NCBI GenBank assembly: GCA_039583875.1
Contig: CM077161.1
Coordinates: 63,121,885-63,185,884 of the forward strand
Direction of reading: 5' to 3'
From: Platanthera guangdongensis
Taxonomy: Eukaryota; Streptophyta; Magnoliopsida; Asparagales; Orchidaceae
Length of the DNA: 64,000 nt
The translations under genes were made by a program, and so were the position numbers. The notes below the pieces were generated by a model that ran no database searches, was not told where the DNA came from, and was given only the letters and a program-made list of their open reading frames with translations. Within the stretch, counting starts at the first letter, position 1; each line of letters starts with the position of its first letter. Of the stretch, positions 21,031 through 32,084 are shown one piece after another.

Positions 21031-23849
21031 TGGGTGACTAGGAGAGAGAAAGGGAGCTTCCTTTCAAGATAATGGTGGAGAGAGAAAGTTGGGGGAGAAG
21101 AAAGGATGGGTGGGAACCGGCCAAGGAGTTCAACAACCATTCTTTATGGCTGTAATCAACTCCTCTAGGGAAGAGGAGTTGATTCCAGCAGTTTCCCGAC
21201 CACTAAGAGGCACGTTCAGCACCCCCCCCCCCCCGCCCCCCACTCAACCCGAGCCAAGCTTTCAAAGGGCATTAATGGCCATTGATGTTTGGCCTCTCCC
21301 CTCCCCTAACTGATGATTTAAACACCATCAGTGACATGAGAGGAACCCTTCCCACCATTTACCTAAGGAATTCGAGCCACTTAGCTGCACTGTTGCAGAA
21401 ATCCAGCCAGCGGCACCACCACCATGGCAACCCGAAGATAGACCCGACTCCAGACCACTAGGAAGGTCCTCCTCCTCTCCTTAACTAATGAGTAGATCGT
21501 AGAATCCATTAGGTGCAAGGTTCGGGCTCAATAGAGCCCAATCCAAATTCTGAATTCCATGAATGTTTGGTCGAAAAACCACCTAGTAGAACCGCCGGAA
21601 AACGCCTCTCCGGCGGTTGTGCCGCCGCATGGCGACAGCCACCACCTTAACGGAGGTGGTGGTGGCGGTGGCTGGCCGGGGAAGGGGCCGGATGGCCGGC
21701 GGCAGCCTGTTGAAGTCGGCCCAGGAAGAACAAATCCTGGCCGTCGGCTCAAGGAAGGATATGAAGGGATTCCGTCCCTTTTGTGCCAAAATTCGTGCTT
21801 CATCCGATTTAAAATTATAGGATATATATTTATAATAATGCGATTTATGTCATAGATTTTGGTGTTATTGGTTTTAAATTTTAAAAATACTTAGGCTCAC
21901 CTGGTGGGAAAACCTTCAACAGGAAAGTTGTAGCCCTTTGGGTCTATTTTTTTTATAACTGGTTTGAACCAATTTGGGTGCATGGTTTGACAACTGCACC
22001 CATTTTGGTGGGACCTACACCTATGGCTAGGCAGACATTATACTGAGTGCCAATACTTCATCCTTTGTCCAAAATAAATGAAATTTTGGCAACGAGCCCA
22101 TCCTAGCAATACCTAGGGCCTTTCCAAAATTCGGAATTTTTGGAGACACTGTTTTTACTTTTATTTAATAATGCTACGGTATTTTAATTAAGTGGTCTAA
22201 TGACCTCCAAACCCTCCCAAATTTTGGTGCGTGGTCCCTGGCATCAAAACCTAGCTCTGTACAAAATTTCAACCCATTTGGATAGGTTTTGGTTGGGGAA
22301 TAACCAAACCCTAGTTTGGCCTTAAGAAGGTATTTTTGACTAAAAGTGCAACATGTGCTTAGGGTGGCCACCTCCCCTCAACAGAGGCCGAAGTCTTGGA
22401 CACTGACTTAGTATGTCCAATGACACCCTCTTATTGAAAATGTGGTGATTTAGATTTGATTCACCCTAGGGTTCAACCTCAAACCCTAAGGAAGGACTTT
22501 TGGGGGTCGTGAAGGACATGGGGGAAAATGCCCTTGAATGGCCTTGAAAACTCAGTAGAATTGAAAGTAGTGTAACCTAAGTTCTCTGGAAGGAATCTTA
22601 TAGGATTTAGAGGAAGGTAGGCACCTCAAAACCCTAACCCTAGTTTTAGGGTAGAAGCACGATTTTGTAAATTCAGCCACTAAATTAAAGCTAAAGGTTG
22701 TGAAATTTAAGTAGACTAAGTTTTATACCATCTATAACCCCTGGTAATTTTTTTAGAATTTTATGGAATATATTTGTGGTACTTTATTAGTTAAATACCA
22801 AAAGGCCCAAAATGGTGTCTTAATTAATTTGATTATTCTGTTCATTTGAATCTGATGAAACTTGGTCAGAAGATAATCTAGGCCTAAGTGATTATCCCTG
22901 AATTTTGTTACAATTTTTAATTGAATATATTTAATACCTCCTTCACTAGTTTCAAAAATAGCCTTTGGTGGAATAAAATTATTTATAGATGATATATCTA
23001 TTGAAAAATCATGAGACTTAGGTACTGTTGAATTAAGGCCAAAATATATTTGTAGGAATTTTATTCATAATTTTTAGAGGGATGTTTATAGTACTTCCTT
23101 TACAAGTCCATAATAATGAGATCTTGATAATTAATTTATTCAGAGAATCATTCTTGCTGAAAAATTATGAAACATGGCCAATACTACTTTTATGGTTTTA
23201 TCTGCATAGTATAATTATTTTATAATTTTTGGATGGATATTTCCTATGCTTGGTTAATAAACGATGGAAGATAGTAAATATTGCTAAAATAATTTTAGTG
23301 CCCTTTTTTTGATAGAAAAATTGAGATACTTTGGATTGAGATACTTTATCATAATTTTGTTAGGCATCGTGCATGTGTACATAGGGTAGTTCGTGTTCAA
23401 GCTGGTAGCCTTTGAAAGCTTTAAGGAAATTAATTAAATGCCAGATAAATTAGGAAAATTATAATGTCCTGAATTTAGTCTATTCATGTCATGGTACGTC
23501 TTCAGTAAATAAGGTAGGCCATTTGGATGAGTATTTGTGTTATCTCCTGTCCGGTCCGACATATAGCCTAGGATGGTCTGCATTTGGCAAGATGGGTAAT
23601 TGCAATAAGATACGATGGGGCATGGTGTAGGAGTAAGTCATTTTGGATAGATGTGGATGAGCTCACCATAGAAGAATAGGAAGAGTGGTGATAAATTGGT
23701 TTGGCTAGAGTTTAGACGCGCTCGGGTTCGACGAAAAATCGTCCTTCCTGAGGTGAGGTAGAGTCAAATCACCCTAGGATTAGCCTATCGTAATATGAGA
23801 AGGTAATGGGTAAGGGAATCAACCAATAATAATAATAAGTACCTTGCGA

Positions 23850-23935
23850 AAGGGAATGTTGGGCGTAATCCCAACATAGTTCCTAGTGCCCCTTGAGAGC
23901 CCTTCACAGGGAATACCGGGGGCAGTCCTAGGTTA
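23850..23935 (+). other. Conserved hairpin block in the T1 LTR
   Basis: GTTGGG-CGTAAT-CCCAAC followed by TGCCCC...GGGGGCA. The block is nearly the same in both T2 LTRs (about 51095-51178 and 60643-60722) although the flanks have diverged. Confidence 0.5.
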
Positions 23936-24023
23936 ACGTAAACCGTATTAACAAGCTGAAAAGAGTAACTTTGTAATTAGGGTTGCACATTTCACGAACA
24001 CTGATAGCACATGAAGATAGCTG

Positions 24024-24126
24024 GGAGCTTCGGCTCGGATGGTTAAGAGACGGATGTTTTGGTCCGGAGAGCTTCGGCTCAGATAGTTAAGAGACGGGCG
24101 TTTTGGTCCGGGGAGCTTCGGCTCGG
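24024..24126 (+). repeat. Tandem repeat in the T1 LTR, about 45-bp unit, 2.3 copies
   Basis: Unit begins GAGCTTCGGCTCGGATGG and contains AAGAGACGG and TTTTGGTCCGG. Copies differ at a few positions. Not seen in T2. Confidence 0.75.
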
Positions 24127-24851
24127 TTTTTTATTACGCTAAATTTGCAAGTGCATAAAAGGAAAGGAAATTAAGGTGGTGGTTCTTCAGCGTTGGAGGG
24201 TCGATGCACCGACGCCAATACGCTGACTCGGCAAGTGTGGTTAGCACTTCACCAACAGAAGTCTGGTGCGCCAGCCGGCAAGAGTACGTAGGAGTCCGCT
24301 TCGTGCACCAAGCGTTGAGGCGTATGATAGGTCTGACCGGTAGTGCTTTACTGGTTTAGAGGTGGGCGAGGCCCAACACACCGCTTCCGTCTGCCACTAC
24401 GGAGGTATCCTGGGAGGTTACGGCTCCAGAAAGCGGGAACTAAAGGTCTGTGTGCACAGAGTCGGGTGTGTGTGTTGCACTTGCATGATCCATCATACCC
24501 ACTTGCATGTCATAGCATAATCGATTCCTTTAACCCTGACACCTAAAGTATAAGTGGAATGGGACGCTTATACATTAGGAACTAGAAAACTACCCCTTGG
24601 TCTATAAGCTTGTGTGGGCAAGTTTATAAATTAAGGTCAATTTTGATAAATATATATTGTTGTTTGATAACCGACACCCCAATATATAAATTGGTATGGG
24701 ACTCTTTATACATTGGGAGACTTGCAGAAGACCCCTTGGCTTATGTGTTCTCACATAAGTGAAGGTTACTTTTCATATTTCATCTTATTGTCAATATCTA
24801 TTATAGAATTGCTAGTATAGGTTCGCTGCCATCTGTTTTTGATTATTCTCC

Positions 24852-24919
24852 ACCTTCCACTCCTCCCCTTTCTTCCTCTCCGCTCGGTTCCTAGGAGCCA
24901 TGGGGGAAGGGGTGGGGGA
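24852..24919 (+). other. Second conserved hairpin in the T1 LTR
   Basis: Pyrimidine-rich CCCCTTTCTTCC pairs with GGGGGAAGGGG around a conserved core GCTCGGTTCCTAGGAGC. T2 has the same core but arms TCCTCCGC/GCGGAGGA (52113-52169 and 61703-61759): arms differ in sequence yet still pair. Confidence 0.5.
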
Positions 24920-25398
24920 TGATAGGACTTATTCTTTTAGACTAACAGTTTTCGAACCGCGTCATTTTAGGGAATCGTGGAGCCCAGCATGGAGGAGCAG
25001 CCTCAGAGACCGGTGCGCATGGAGATGGGGAAGTCTAGCTCCAGAGATCATATAGCCGGGACCGTGAGTCTCGACCTTGAGTAGATTTTCAGCATTTGCT
25101 TCCGCATGAGTGATTTATAGTGAGGACATGATGTACCGGGCATAAGCTCATATTTTAGTACTCTGATATATTATTATGTGGACACTCCCATAGTGGAGGT
25201 TTATTTACTATGATATATGATTTTCTGTGGACTGCTAGTTTACATTCTCTTTTTTTTGCTACTTTTCTGTGATCGAATTGGCCGGCAGAATCGGCGCTTT
25301 GTGGTGATGACCCTTCATGGCGTGAAGGAGTCAACGCAAAATGACGGTTCTGGGCCTAAGACCCCGGTGTTTCAAAAGAAAAAAAGGGGGGTCTTACA

Positions 25399-26797
25399 AC
25401 CTCAGCCTTCCCAAGGCCTACAACTCAGAGTTGTAAATCTCCTACCTCAGGCACTAAGTCCTACCTCAGCCTTTATAAATTAGGCTTACAACTCAGATCA
25501 ATAATGATCTTACAGAAAAATGATAAAAATAAGTTGTATCTTCCACCCAGGTTGAGAGAGAATGGGTAGAAAGATTTCTTGATCAGTTCTTAAAAAATCT
25601 AATTACTCAGAAATCAACCTGTCTTTGGCTTTCTTCAAAACTTCTTGAATCTGAACACAATAAGGTTGAATTTCTTGAAGATCATCTTCAATCAGCTTCA
25701 TTCTTAAAATCCAGTAATCAAGCTGAATTCTTCTTTGCAAATTAGTTCAGGACCTGCTCTAAAGAGACTAGTTGATGATAGTCTCTTTCTTCACTTGAAT
25801 TGTTGGAGCTCTCTCTCTTTACAAATTCTTCTGAAGATATGTTGAAATTCTTCACTTAGATCCACACGAAATCTCTGACTGGATTTCCTTGTGTATGTTG
25901 GATCTTCTGTTGCAATTGTGATTTCGTGTACTTCATTTTTTTCATTCTTCTTACTTCCTTTTCTGTTGATAGAATTTGTCTTTATATAGAATTCATCCAA
26001 GGTTACCGGCTGATCCGGTTGCTAACTAACTTCTGACAGATCTGACAGTTATAGTAGACCTGTTGGTTATGGCAGCTGTCAAGTCTTCCAGTCACTTCGT
26101 GAAACTTTGTCTCTGTCAGCAAAATGTCGAGTCTGAACTTGACATGTGTCGACATAAGTAGACTAAGTGTCGACACAATCCTTGGTGGTGTCGACACAGC
26201 TCTCATGGTGTCGATACTACTTCTTGACATAACTTCTGTAAGAATGTGTCGACACAAGTTCTGTGTGTCGACACAGTTACTTCTTGTCTTGACACAATTG
26301 ACTTAGAAGAAATTCTGGTGTGTGTGTGTTGACACAAGTCCTGTGTGTCGACACAGTTGATGTCGACTGAACTTTCTATGTGTCGACACAATTAATGTCG
26401 ACTGAGCTTTCTGTGTCTCGACACAAGTCCTGTGTGTCGACACAGTTGATGTTGACTGAGCGTTCTGTGTGTCGACACAAGTCCTGTGTGTCGATACAGT
26501 TGATGTCGACTGAGCTTTCTGAGTGTTGGCTGAACTTTCTATGTGTCCACACTGCTTCTCCAAGTATCGAGACAATTGACTCCAGGTATCGACACAGCTT
26601 TTCCCAAGTGTCGACACAAGTATTCACAAGTGTCGACACAGCTTCTTCTGGTGTCGACTCATGGACTTAGAAACCTTTTCTGCATATTCTTAACCTGCAC
26701 ATATAAACTCAAAACAACATCAAATACACCTTGATGAATATAATTGAGCAATGTTAGGCTTCTCCAAATCTAGTACACATTTTCAATGTACCCAACA
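25399..26797 (-). repeat. Sirevirus B 3' LTR, partial (1399 bp)
   Basis: Matches about 37903-39265 of the 5' LTR. Its outer part lies beyond T1, off the window. Palindrome array at 26130-26660, TATA box TCTATATAAAGAC at 25990-25978 on the minus strand, terminus TGTTGGGTAC at 26797. Confidence 0.9.
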
Positions 26798-26811
26798 ATC
26801 TCCCCCTATTT
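26798..26811 (-). other. Sirevirus B polypurine tract
   Basis: Minus strand AAATAGGGGGAGAT directly precedes the TGTTGGG terminus of the 3' LTR. The same tract is used by the small element at 43527-43540. Confidence 0.88.
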
Positions 26812-27062
26812 GGAGAATTCATAACCATTAGTCAATGATATACATCATTTATAATAAACATACATTATGATGTATATAAACATTACATGACAGGGTAACA
26901 TATAAACAAAACATGTATAATATGTCATTACAGAATGATGCAAACACAGTAAGCATGAATCATGTTTTTGTTTTAAACTATCAAAAGTTTGTCAATAATT
27001 AGTTTACGTAGATTTTTTTAACAACTAAAGATTACATTGTCATAAAATCTAGTTAATCTATT
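26812..27062 (-). other. Short 3' non-coding stretch of Sirevirus B
   Basis: A/T-rich, about 250 bp between the third-ORF stop and the polypurine tract. Nothing recognised. Confidence 0.6.
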
Positions 27063-28754
27063 CTAAGGTTGATCTGGCTCCTTAATGACTATGCCTTTTC
27101 CTGGTTTGACCTGAGCCTGCACAGTAGGTTCATCATCATCAGCAGGTTTCTTCCCTTTCAGATCTTTCCTTTTCTGTTCTTCAGCCCTTATCTTTTGTCT
27201 TTCAAAATAATGAAAAGGCTTTGGAAAGTACTTGCTAGGCTCCAGAGCATATGCAGGTAACTTCCTAACTTTTGCTTTCCTTCTATATTGAAGAATGGCT
27301 TCCTGCTTGGCTTCATACTTGTTCCATTCTTGCTCAGTGTACCATTTTCCCCTTTTATGGGTCTTGTCCTTCATAGCTTTCAGGCAGTCAGGATAATGTT
27401 CCTGGAAGTAGGACTCCATTGCTCAAAATCAGGCTTCAACTCTGCCTGTTCACTAAAACGTTTCTTTGAGAGATGAGCTTCTTGCTCTTTATACAAAGCT
27501 GCTGCTGACATTTCTTCTTTCTCAATGATAACATTCATAATAGCCTTTGGAGAGTTGTACATCTGATCAACCAGGTGTTGAATTTCTTCAAAGTTAGAAG
27601 GGGGATATATGATTTGAGCTACTTCTTGTTGACCCCCTTCATTTCGAGCAGCCTGAATTCCTGATTCAGCTGTGTTATCATCATCACATAGGGGTGGATA
27701 TCCCAGAGTTGCTCTCACAGCATTTGTTATCCATTTGGCATACTCTGAGCTAGCATTGACTATCAACCTATCCCCCTTTATGACTCTCTTTCAATATGAT
27801 CCCTGAGATCATTCTTTTGGAACCTGATTTGATTAGCCAGATAATGTGTTCCCTCTGTGTAATAGGCTTTAAACTTTTGAAGCTGAACAGATATAAGCTG
27901 ATGAGAAGCTTGAAGTGCATATTGGAAAGTGGCTAAATCCTCTTGAAGTTTCTTAACAAACTCTGATTTCTCTTTAGCCCTTGCCTCAGTCAGTTCAGTT
28001 GCAGTATTCTTTAACTCTATAACAATCATATTGTGTGATTCAGTAAGATTATCATTTATTCTAATTTGATTTTCAAGGACATAGCCTTGCTTGACCACTA
28101 TATCATCAACTTTAGTCTTTATTCCTTCTTGTTGTTTTGCTAAGAAAACCACAACATTACCTCCTTTGTGAAAGCAATCTGTCATCTCCTTTTTATTCTG
28201 GTTTACCTCAAATATAATTAATTTTATATCTTGAGCCAAGGAGAATTGCAAATCTGTATGGGTCTCATCCATATATTTCTCCATGGCTATTCTTTGTTCA
28301 TATAATTTTACTTGAAAAGATACAAGTAAGGAGCTATAATCTTGTGCAGGAACTGGTTGTGGAGTAGTTTGCAATGCCCTTTTGTAGCTTTGGCTTCTTC
28401 TTTTGAAAACCATCAACTTTCTCTTCTTTGCTTGAGTTTCTGCTTCATCTTCAGAAGCTGAGGTACTTGCTCTATCAACTCTTTCTTGAGGATTAGGAGG
28501 CAGTTCCTTTTCAGTTCTAGCTTGCTCCCGCTCAATGCCAGCTTGCTCCCCCTCAGTCCTGGCTTGCTCCCCCTCAGTTCTGACTTGCCCCCCCCCCCCT
28601 CAGTTCTTGTCAGCTCTATATCAGGGAACAACTCTTCAAGGGTAAACTATTGTCGAGTTTGGTCTGGAGGCACTATTAACTCTGGAGCATCAGCAGCTGT
28701 AGATGTATCCTCCATGATAACATCCTGTGCTTGATTGTTGAGTTGAGTGGTCTG
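27063..28754 (-). pseudogene. Sirevirus B third ORF, C-terminal two thirds
   Basis: Continues from 30667 across the solo LTR. In order: an acidic low-complexity region with a short RGSKxxL-like repeat (about 28600-28510), a basic patch, then a long helical segment of about 180 residues (28330-27790) with coiled-coil character (LYEQRIAMEKYMDE; KTKVDDIVVKQGYVLENQ; FVKKLQEDLATFQ). A C-terminal part (27766-27063) follows, rich in Lys/Arg/Glu (HKRGKWYTEQEWNKYEAKQ) and ending PGKGIVIKEPDQP. At least two stops or frame changes (near 28650-28410 and 27780-27420) break it. Without the solo LTR the ORF spans about 2.6 kb (about 870 codons). No membrane anchor is seen. Coiled coils are reported in Sirevirus env-like proteins; function unknown. 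Confidence 0.75.
28750..28754. repeat. Target-site duplication GTCTG, left of the solo LTR
   Basis: Perfect match to 30662-30666. Confidence 0.93.
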
Positions 28755-30661
28755 TGAAAGAAATTGTACCTAATCACCTAGAGGGGGGGGTGAATAGGTG
28801 ACCTTATCTTTTTAAACTTTTAGGCAGATTATATCACAGAATTATAAATAATTCTTCACAGCAATTCAGCACAGCAATCACAGAATCACACACAGACAGA
28901 GTACACACAGTTTTATAGTGGTTCCCCAAGGTCTGGGTACATCCACTTTCCCCCTTCGCCTATCTAGTAGTGTACTAGATTCGGCCAAACTCCTCCACTA
29001 TTCCTCAGATCCTCAGATCTTACACTCAGAACCCCAAACAGGTTCCTACAGCTCAGGCTCAAAGCCCTACCACTCAGTCTTCACCAAGACCTACACTCAG
29101 CCTCAACAAGGCCTACACTCAGAGAAATGGATCTCCTACACTCAGGAACACAGGACCTACCACTCAGCCTTTATAATTTCAGGCTTACAACTCAGATCCC
29201 TAAGGATCCTACAAGAAATTAAAATTACAATGTATATAACCTCAACTCAGAATAAGAGAGAAGAGTTGACAGGTTTCTTGATGAGTTCTTGGATGAAATT
29301 TGCTGAGATCAACCTCCCTTGGCTTCCTTCAAAGCTTCTTGAATTTAGAACATAGTAGGGTTGATTCTCTATGCAGCTGATCTTCAATCACTATAACTTA
29401 AGATTCAGATCTCAATCTGAAACTTTCTTCACAGCCTGGTTCAACAGCTGTCTTCTTGGAAGGAGCTCTCTCTCTCCAACTTCTTAGATCTTTACTTGAA
29501 TTGATTCTTAAATGAATTGCTTGATCATCTTTTTCTGTTGAGAGAATAAGCCTTTATATAGGCTTTCTTCATGGTGACCGGCTGATCCGGTTTCTAACAG
29601 CTTTCTGACAGCTCTGACAGTTACAGTAGACTGGCTGGAATGGCAGTTGTCAAGTCATCCAGTCACTTCTTGAATTTTCTATAACTGTCTGAAAGTGTCG
29701 AGACAGTCAGTCTTTAAGTATCGACACTGATAGACTAAGTGTCGACACAAGTAGACTAAGTGTCGACACTAGCCTTCATGGTGTCGACACAACTCCTTGT
29801 GTTGTAGAATCTGCTTCTCGAAACTGCTTCTTCAACATGTGTCGACACTGATCCTGTGTGTCGACATAAGTCCTTCTTCTTTGATACTTAGCTGATTTCT
29901 TGTAAGTGTCGACACAACTCCTTTGTGTTGACACATCTTCTTGTGTTGATACTTGCTAAGTGTCGACACATCTTCTTGGTGTCGACACATGCCTTCTGTG
30001 TTGATTCTTTTGCTGAGTGTCGACACATCTCCTTTGTGTCGACACTTGTACTTAGACTTCATTGAAATTTGCTGAGTGTCGACACAGCCTCCTAGTGTCG
30101 ACACTTTCTTCATGTGTTGAGACTTTTGCTGTGTGTCGACACATTCTTCATTATGTCGACACTTGTACTTAAACTCTGTTGAAGTTTGCTGAGTGTCGAC
30201 ACAGCCTCCTAGTGTCGACACTTGTACTTGAGCTTTGTTGAACTTTTGCTGAGTGTCGACACAGCCTCCAAGTGTCGACACTTTTGATGTCGACAAAGTT
30301 CCTATGGGTGTCGACACTGCTTCTAAGTGTCGACACAGCTTCTCTGGACATTTCTTCATTGTGTCTCGACACAACCTGTATGTGTCGACACTTTCCTTCT
30401 GGTGTCGACTCTGCATCCCTGGTGTCGACACAATTACTCCAAGTGTCGACACTGCTTCTCTGGCTGTCGACACAAGTCTTCTTAAGTGTCGACACTTTGC
30501 TTCTGGGTGTCGACACATGGACTTAGAAACCTTTCAGCTTTCCATGAAAATACTTAACCTGCACAACTAAACTCAAAACACATCAAATACATTTTGATGT
30601 ATATCATTGAGTAGGGTGAGGCTTCTTCAAATCAGGTACATTTATTCCAATGTACCCAACA
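28755..30661 (-). repeat. Solo Sirevirus LTR (1907 bp), Sirevirus A subfamily
   Basis: TGAAAGAAATTG ... CCCAACA on the plus strand, flanked by GTCTG duplications with no internal sequence: the product of LTR-LTR recombination. Palindrome array at 29695-30520, TATA box CTATATAAAGG at 29561-29551 (minus). It resembles the Sirevirus A LTR (15488-17349) more than the B LTRs. Confidence 0.95.
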
Positions 30662-30666
30662 GTCTG
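30662..30666. repeat. Target-site duplication GTCTG, right of the solo LTR
   Basis: Perfect match to 28750-28754. Confidence 0.93.
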
Positions 30667-31593
30667 GTCAACATCAACAAAGGGCACAGTTAGTGTTTCA
30701 TCCTCATTATTGAAAATTGCTTGATTAACTTCTTAGATTACCTCAAGAATAGTTTGAGTAGCCATTTCAATTTCTAAGTGTGTTGGCTCTTCCTCAAGAT
30801 GAGGATCCCCCTGCATCTGATCATCATGTCTAATGTCTTGAGCAGGTGATTTCTCAGTATTCTCTGGCCTCTCTTCATCACCCATGTCTTTTATCAGCAC
30901 TCTATCCCATCTAGAGATTATCCTTAGATCCATTCTCCTCATGTGATTGATCTTGGATCCAGCAGCCTGTTGCATCACTTCTGGAATTGCTTCAGCCAAG
31001 TATAAGCTTAATATCCTTCCCAGATTAGGTTTCTTGATGCTTTATCTAATCTTTTCATATATGACTGCAGACCAATTGGTGTTGATTTTGTAGATGATCC
31101 TGGTCATAAGGCTGAACATGTAGGTTGAAACCCTATCATGTCCACCTGGTTTGCATAAGATGACTTTGTCAACTACTTCAGAAAGGAATTTTCCTTGAAC
31201 ATTCATTCCTTTTCTTTTCATGGATGATCTAATTTTCATGGTGGAATCTAATCCACACCACTGGAGTGCTTCCCTGGTCTTGGAAGATGTAACTTCTTCG
31301 TCCTCTTGAGTTTTTGGCAGATGAAGAGTTTTTCGTAAGCTCTTCATGGTGAGTTTGATTTTATTACCCTGGACTGAAGACCTAATCTTTAGTCCAGTTG
31401 AATCCTGAGTGGCAGCTCCATAGAACTCAATGATTTCCTTCTTCTATATCTTTGTAGGTTCTGATGTCAAATACTCTAAGACATTTTCAACAATTAGAGC
31501 TATCACAGCTATAATCGCTAGTTCAGCTTCGTCAAAAGCATTCCGTACCAGTTCATATCCCTCGTTCACGTTTTCGTCAAGTTTCGGCGCCAT
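30667..31593 (-). pseudogene. Sirevirus B third ORF, N-terminal third
   Basis: Starts at the ATG at 31593 (MAPKLDENVNEGYELVRNAF), collinear with the Sirevirus A copy at 1710. It matches that copy through LHLPKTQEDEEV, TREALQWCGLDS, GGHDRVSTYMFSLM and KKPNLGRILSLYLAEAIPEVM. In-frame stops: TAG replacing Trp at about 31444, TAA at about 31040 and TAA at about 30735. The last two are sense codons in copy A. The solo LTR cuts it at 30666. A small all-helical or mixed globular domain is plausible for this conserved N-terminal part. I do not recognise a characterised cellular family. Confidence 0.75.
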
Positions 31594-32084
31594 GGGGATG
31601 GTGAGAAATATTGAAGGGTGAAGAGAGAGTTTGTCGACACAAGAATCTAGTCTCAAAAATCTGGAGAGCGTGTTGACAGGGTATGTGCTTGACCTATTTA
31701 TATGTGTCTAAACATTGAACGTCAAAAGGCACGTCAAAATTTACCTAGTGTGTCGACACTGATGAGATTGTGTCGACACAGACTGCTAAAGTCTCGACAG
31801 AAGTGTTGACTTCTATGTGTCGACACCAATTGATGATGTGTCGACACAGACATACTTATTAGTTCAATAGAAATTCTGTGTCGACTCTAATTCTAAGTGT
31901 CGACACAACTTCTGGATGTGTCGACACTACTTTTCTGAAGTGTCGACACCAATTTTCTAGATGTGTTGACACAACTTCTCTGAAGTGTCGACACCAATTT
32001 TCTAGATGTGACAACACAACTTCTCTGTGTCGACATAGACCTCTTTTTGTGTCGACACAAAATTACTTGGACAAATTTTTCAAG
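31594..32084 (-). promoter_or_regulatory. Internal palindrome array and TATA box before the Sirevirus B third ORF
   Basis: About ten GTGTCGACAC-type palindromes lie at 31750-32060, followed on the minus strand by CATATAAATAGG (31704-31693), about 105 bp before the ATG at 31593. Position and spacing equal those of Sirevirus A (1711-2212), though flanking bases differ. Confidence 0.6.

Larger units (their letters stand above)
17350..25398 (+). mobile_element. T1: Tekay/Del chromovirus (Ty3/gypsy), internally deleted
   Basis: Consists of a 50-bp 5' LTR fragment, pol from RT to chromodomain, a short 3' untranslated stretch and a complete 5.1-kb 3' LTR (TGTAACATCC ... GGTCTTACA). The domain order RT-RH-IN-chromodomain and the chromodomain sequence place it in Tekay. 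Against T2 it lacks most of the 5' LTR, primer site, gag, protease and the RT start. The base after the LTR (25399, ACCTC) continues the Sirevirus B 3' LTR, so T1 inserted there with predicted target duplication ACCTC. Confidence 0.9.
20294..25398 (+). repeat. T1 3' LTR (5105 bp)
   Basis: TGTAACATCC to GGTCTTACA. Diverged from but alignable with the T2 LTRs. Contains a W-box-like cluster (20536-21030), a C-run at about 21222-21240, a tandem repeat (24024-24126) and conserved hairpin blocks (23850-23935, 24852-24919). No protein gene is recognised; small ORFs are not supported. Confidence 0.92.

Noticed and set aside
21089..21855. Gly/Pro-rich ORFs in the T1 LTR and similar ones at 48548-49284 and 58095-58871
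   Set aside because: Driven by CCG/CCA-rich simple sequence inside LTRs; overlapping frames on both strands and no conserved reading frame between T1 and T2.
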